This document shows positions 6,349 to 7,039 of a stretch of DNA of 7,039 nt, piece by piece. Made by a program: the position numbers and the translations under genes. The notes beneath the pieces were generated by a model. It was not told the origin of the DNA, searched no databases, and saw nothing but the letters and a program-made list of their open reading frames with translations. Source of the DNA: Candidatus Parcubacteria bacterium (lineage in GTDB: Bacteria > Patescibacteriota > Minisyncoccia > Minisyncoccales > Minisyncoccaceae). The DNA lies in assembly GCA_017992335.1 (NCBI GenBank), contig JAGOOU010000002.1, forward strand, positions 1-7,039, read 5' to 3'. Each line of letters begins with the position of its first letter. Positions within the stretch are counted from its first letter, which is position 1.

Positions 6349-6696
6349 ATGTATAGCTTCCTATCTAAAATTATTTCCGGAATTGTCGGAACTGCCTTAT
6401 CCTTATATTTTATAAAGGAAATTACATACGATAATAGCATTAATACAATAATAATAGTTGGAATCGTAATCGGCCTTTTGATGATGATTATAAGACCAAT
6501 TCTTAATGTTATTACTTTTCCATTAAGAATAATCACTTTAAATCTTTTTTCTTTTGTAATAATAATGTTTTTAATCTGGACAGTGGATTGTATTTTTCCG
6601 AGAACCATGATTGAAATTAACGGACTTTCAGGAATATTCTGGATGTCTTTAATAGTTCTTGGCACTGACGCACTGTTCTCAACTAAAAATGAATAA
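6349..6696 (+). CDS. YvlD / phage holin family 4 type membrane protein
   Basis: With the ATG at 6349 the protein has 115 residues, the normal size for this family of small four-helix membrane proteins (Phage_holin_4_2, YvlD-like). Helices are near 9-24, 33-50, 60-80 and 95-112. The conserved central block is present as IRPILNVITFPLRIITLNLF (48-67), matching the family pattern of an Arg-Pro-Ile start and a Pro-Leu-x-Ile-x-Thr-Leu-x-Leu-Phe finish. The function is not established; despite the name, members are chromosomal and usually unconnected to phage lysis. The start at 6349 gives the family's usual hydrophobic N-terminus and fits the promoter, while upstream ATGs would add 8 to 31 unrelated residues. 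The stop overlaps the secG start by 8 bp (ATGAATAA), so secG translation is probably coupled to it. Confidence 0.87.
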   Translation: MYSFLSKIISGIVGTALSLYFIKEITYDNSINTIIIVGIVIGLLMMIIRPILNVITFPLRIITLNLFSFVIIMFLIWTVDCIFPRTMIEINGLSGIFWMSLIVLGTDALFSTKNE

Positions 6697-6904
6697 CATA
6701 ACCGTAATAGCACAAGCAGTTGTTTCTGTAGTATTAGTTGTCTTAATTCTTCTTCAACAAAGAGGAACAGCCTTAGGATCTGCTTTCGGAGGAGGCGGAG
6801 AATCATACAGTACAAGACGTGGAGCTCAAAAATATATTTTTTGGGCAACTATTATTTTTACTGTCATTTTTCTAGGACTAGCTTTGTATAATCTAATGAA
6901 ATAA
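6689..6904 (+). CDS. secG: Preprotein translocase subunit SecG
   Basis: SecG is the small accessory subunit of the SecYEG channel that exports unfolded proteins across the cytoplasmic membrane. The 71-residue product has the two expected helices (about 5-22 and 50-68) joined by the family loop: LLQQRGTALGSAFGGGGES at 21-39, then TRRGAQKYIFW at 42-52. The Gln-Gln-Arg-Gly and Gly-rich segments identify the family well. The ATG at 6689 gives the normal N-terminus MNNITVIAQ; an upstream ATG at 6659 would add ten residues inside the preceding gene. It overlaps the YvlD-like gene by 8 bp and shares one base with the next gene's ATG. No Shine-Dalgarno sequence is seen, which fits coupled translation. 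Confidence 0.95.
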   Translation: MNNITVIAQAVVSVVLVVLILLQQRGTALGSAFGGGGESYSTRRGAQKYIFWATIIFTVIFLGLALYNLMK

Positions 6905-7039
6905 TGTTTGGAAGAAAAAAACACAAAATGCCCAGTTCAAAACAATGGGTCCAATTTTTGAGGGTTTTAAACTTTAAAGAAAAAGCTATTTTTTTGCTTT
7001 TATTATCAGTTTCTCTTGTTTCTCTATTTCTTCTTGGAT
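6904..7039 (+). CDS. Probable family 5 (peptide/nickel) ABC transporter substrate-binding protein, N-terminal fragment
   Basis: The frame opens at the ATG sharing its A with the secG stop (TAATG) and runs 45 codons to the window edge. The peptide begins MFGRKKHKMPSSKQWVQFLR, a basic cytoplasmic start, followed by FKEKAIF and an uncleaved-looking hydrophobic helix (about 28-45) ending in Leu-Gly. A Ser-Lys-x-Gln-Trp start with a later Lys-Glu-Lys before the helix is familiar from membrane-anchored SBP_bac_5 proteins that follow secG in Parcubacteria-like genomes; this match is from memory and only the anchor is visible. The binding domain lies outside the window. An alternative start is Met9 at 6928. 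Other basic, single-anchor proteins cannot be excluded. Confidence 0.6.
   Translation, partial: MFGRKKHKMPSSKQWVQFLRVLNFKEKAIFLLLLSVSLVSLFLLG

Noticed and set aside
6342..6848. Minus-strand 168-codon frame opposite the YvlD-like gene and secG
   Set aside because: Both plus-strand genes are clear family members with a promoter and coupled junctions. The antisense frame resembles no family and has irregular composition.
6887..6892. TATAAT 11 nt before the ATG of the last gene, as an internal leaderless promoter
   Set aside because: It lies within secG codons, has no -35 match at 16-18 bp and no TGn extension. The TAATG junction already explains translation. It remains possible but weak.

Overview
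The window is AT-rich and gene-dense, with very short intergenic gaps and several overlapping genes. The gene content suggests a member of the Candidate Phyla Radiation (Patescibacteria), most likely a Parcubacteria-like lineage. The clues are two prepilin-type proteins fused to LamG/ConA-like domains, a lemA-htpX pair, a short SecG followed by a substrate-binding protein with a basic N-terminus and membrane anchor, and a RelE-type toxin-antitoxin pair. This placement rests on gene style and not on a marker phylogeny. All genes read with the standard code, and none needs UGA readthrough.

Layout, minus strand from right to left. From 6270 to 3881 runs a three-gene unit: LamG-pilin, SdpI/DUF1648 membrane protein, second LamG-pilin, with the genes overlapping by 8 and 26 bp. 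From 3877 to 1859 lies groES-groEL, with a good sigma-70-type promoter, a CIRCE-like HrcA operator in the 5' UTR and a hairpin terminator just past groEL. From 1854 to 1303 lies a ribbon-helix-helix antitoxin/RelE-ParE toxin pair, whose promoter carries two direct repeats 11 bp apart. From about 1297 to the left edge lies a membrane-quality-control operon: a divergent LemA-like paralogue, lemA, a possible very basic 36-residue peptide, and the first 31 codons of an HtpX-type M48 metalloprotease.

Plus strand, right end. Divergent from the pilin unit are a YvlD/phage-holin-4 type membrane protein, secG, and the start of a predicted family 5 substrate-binding protein. The junctions overlap by 8 bp and 1 bp, so this looks like one transcript.

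Three points deserve most attention. First, two predicted promoters place the -10 box exactly 7 nt before the ATG, and a third places it 11 nt before. No start codon in the window has a convincing Shine-Dalgarno sequence, so leaderless or near-leaderless expression is likely. Second, the gene upstream of lemA aligns without gaps to LemA over about 124 residues but has lost the family's signature motifs. Third, two LamG-pilins share a strongly conserved C-terminal tail and flank an SdpI-like protein, which suggests a surface-attachment module.
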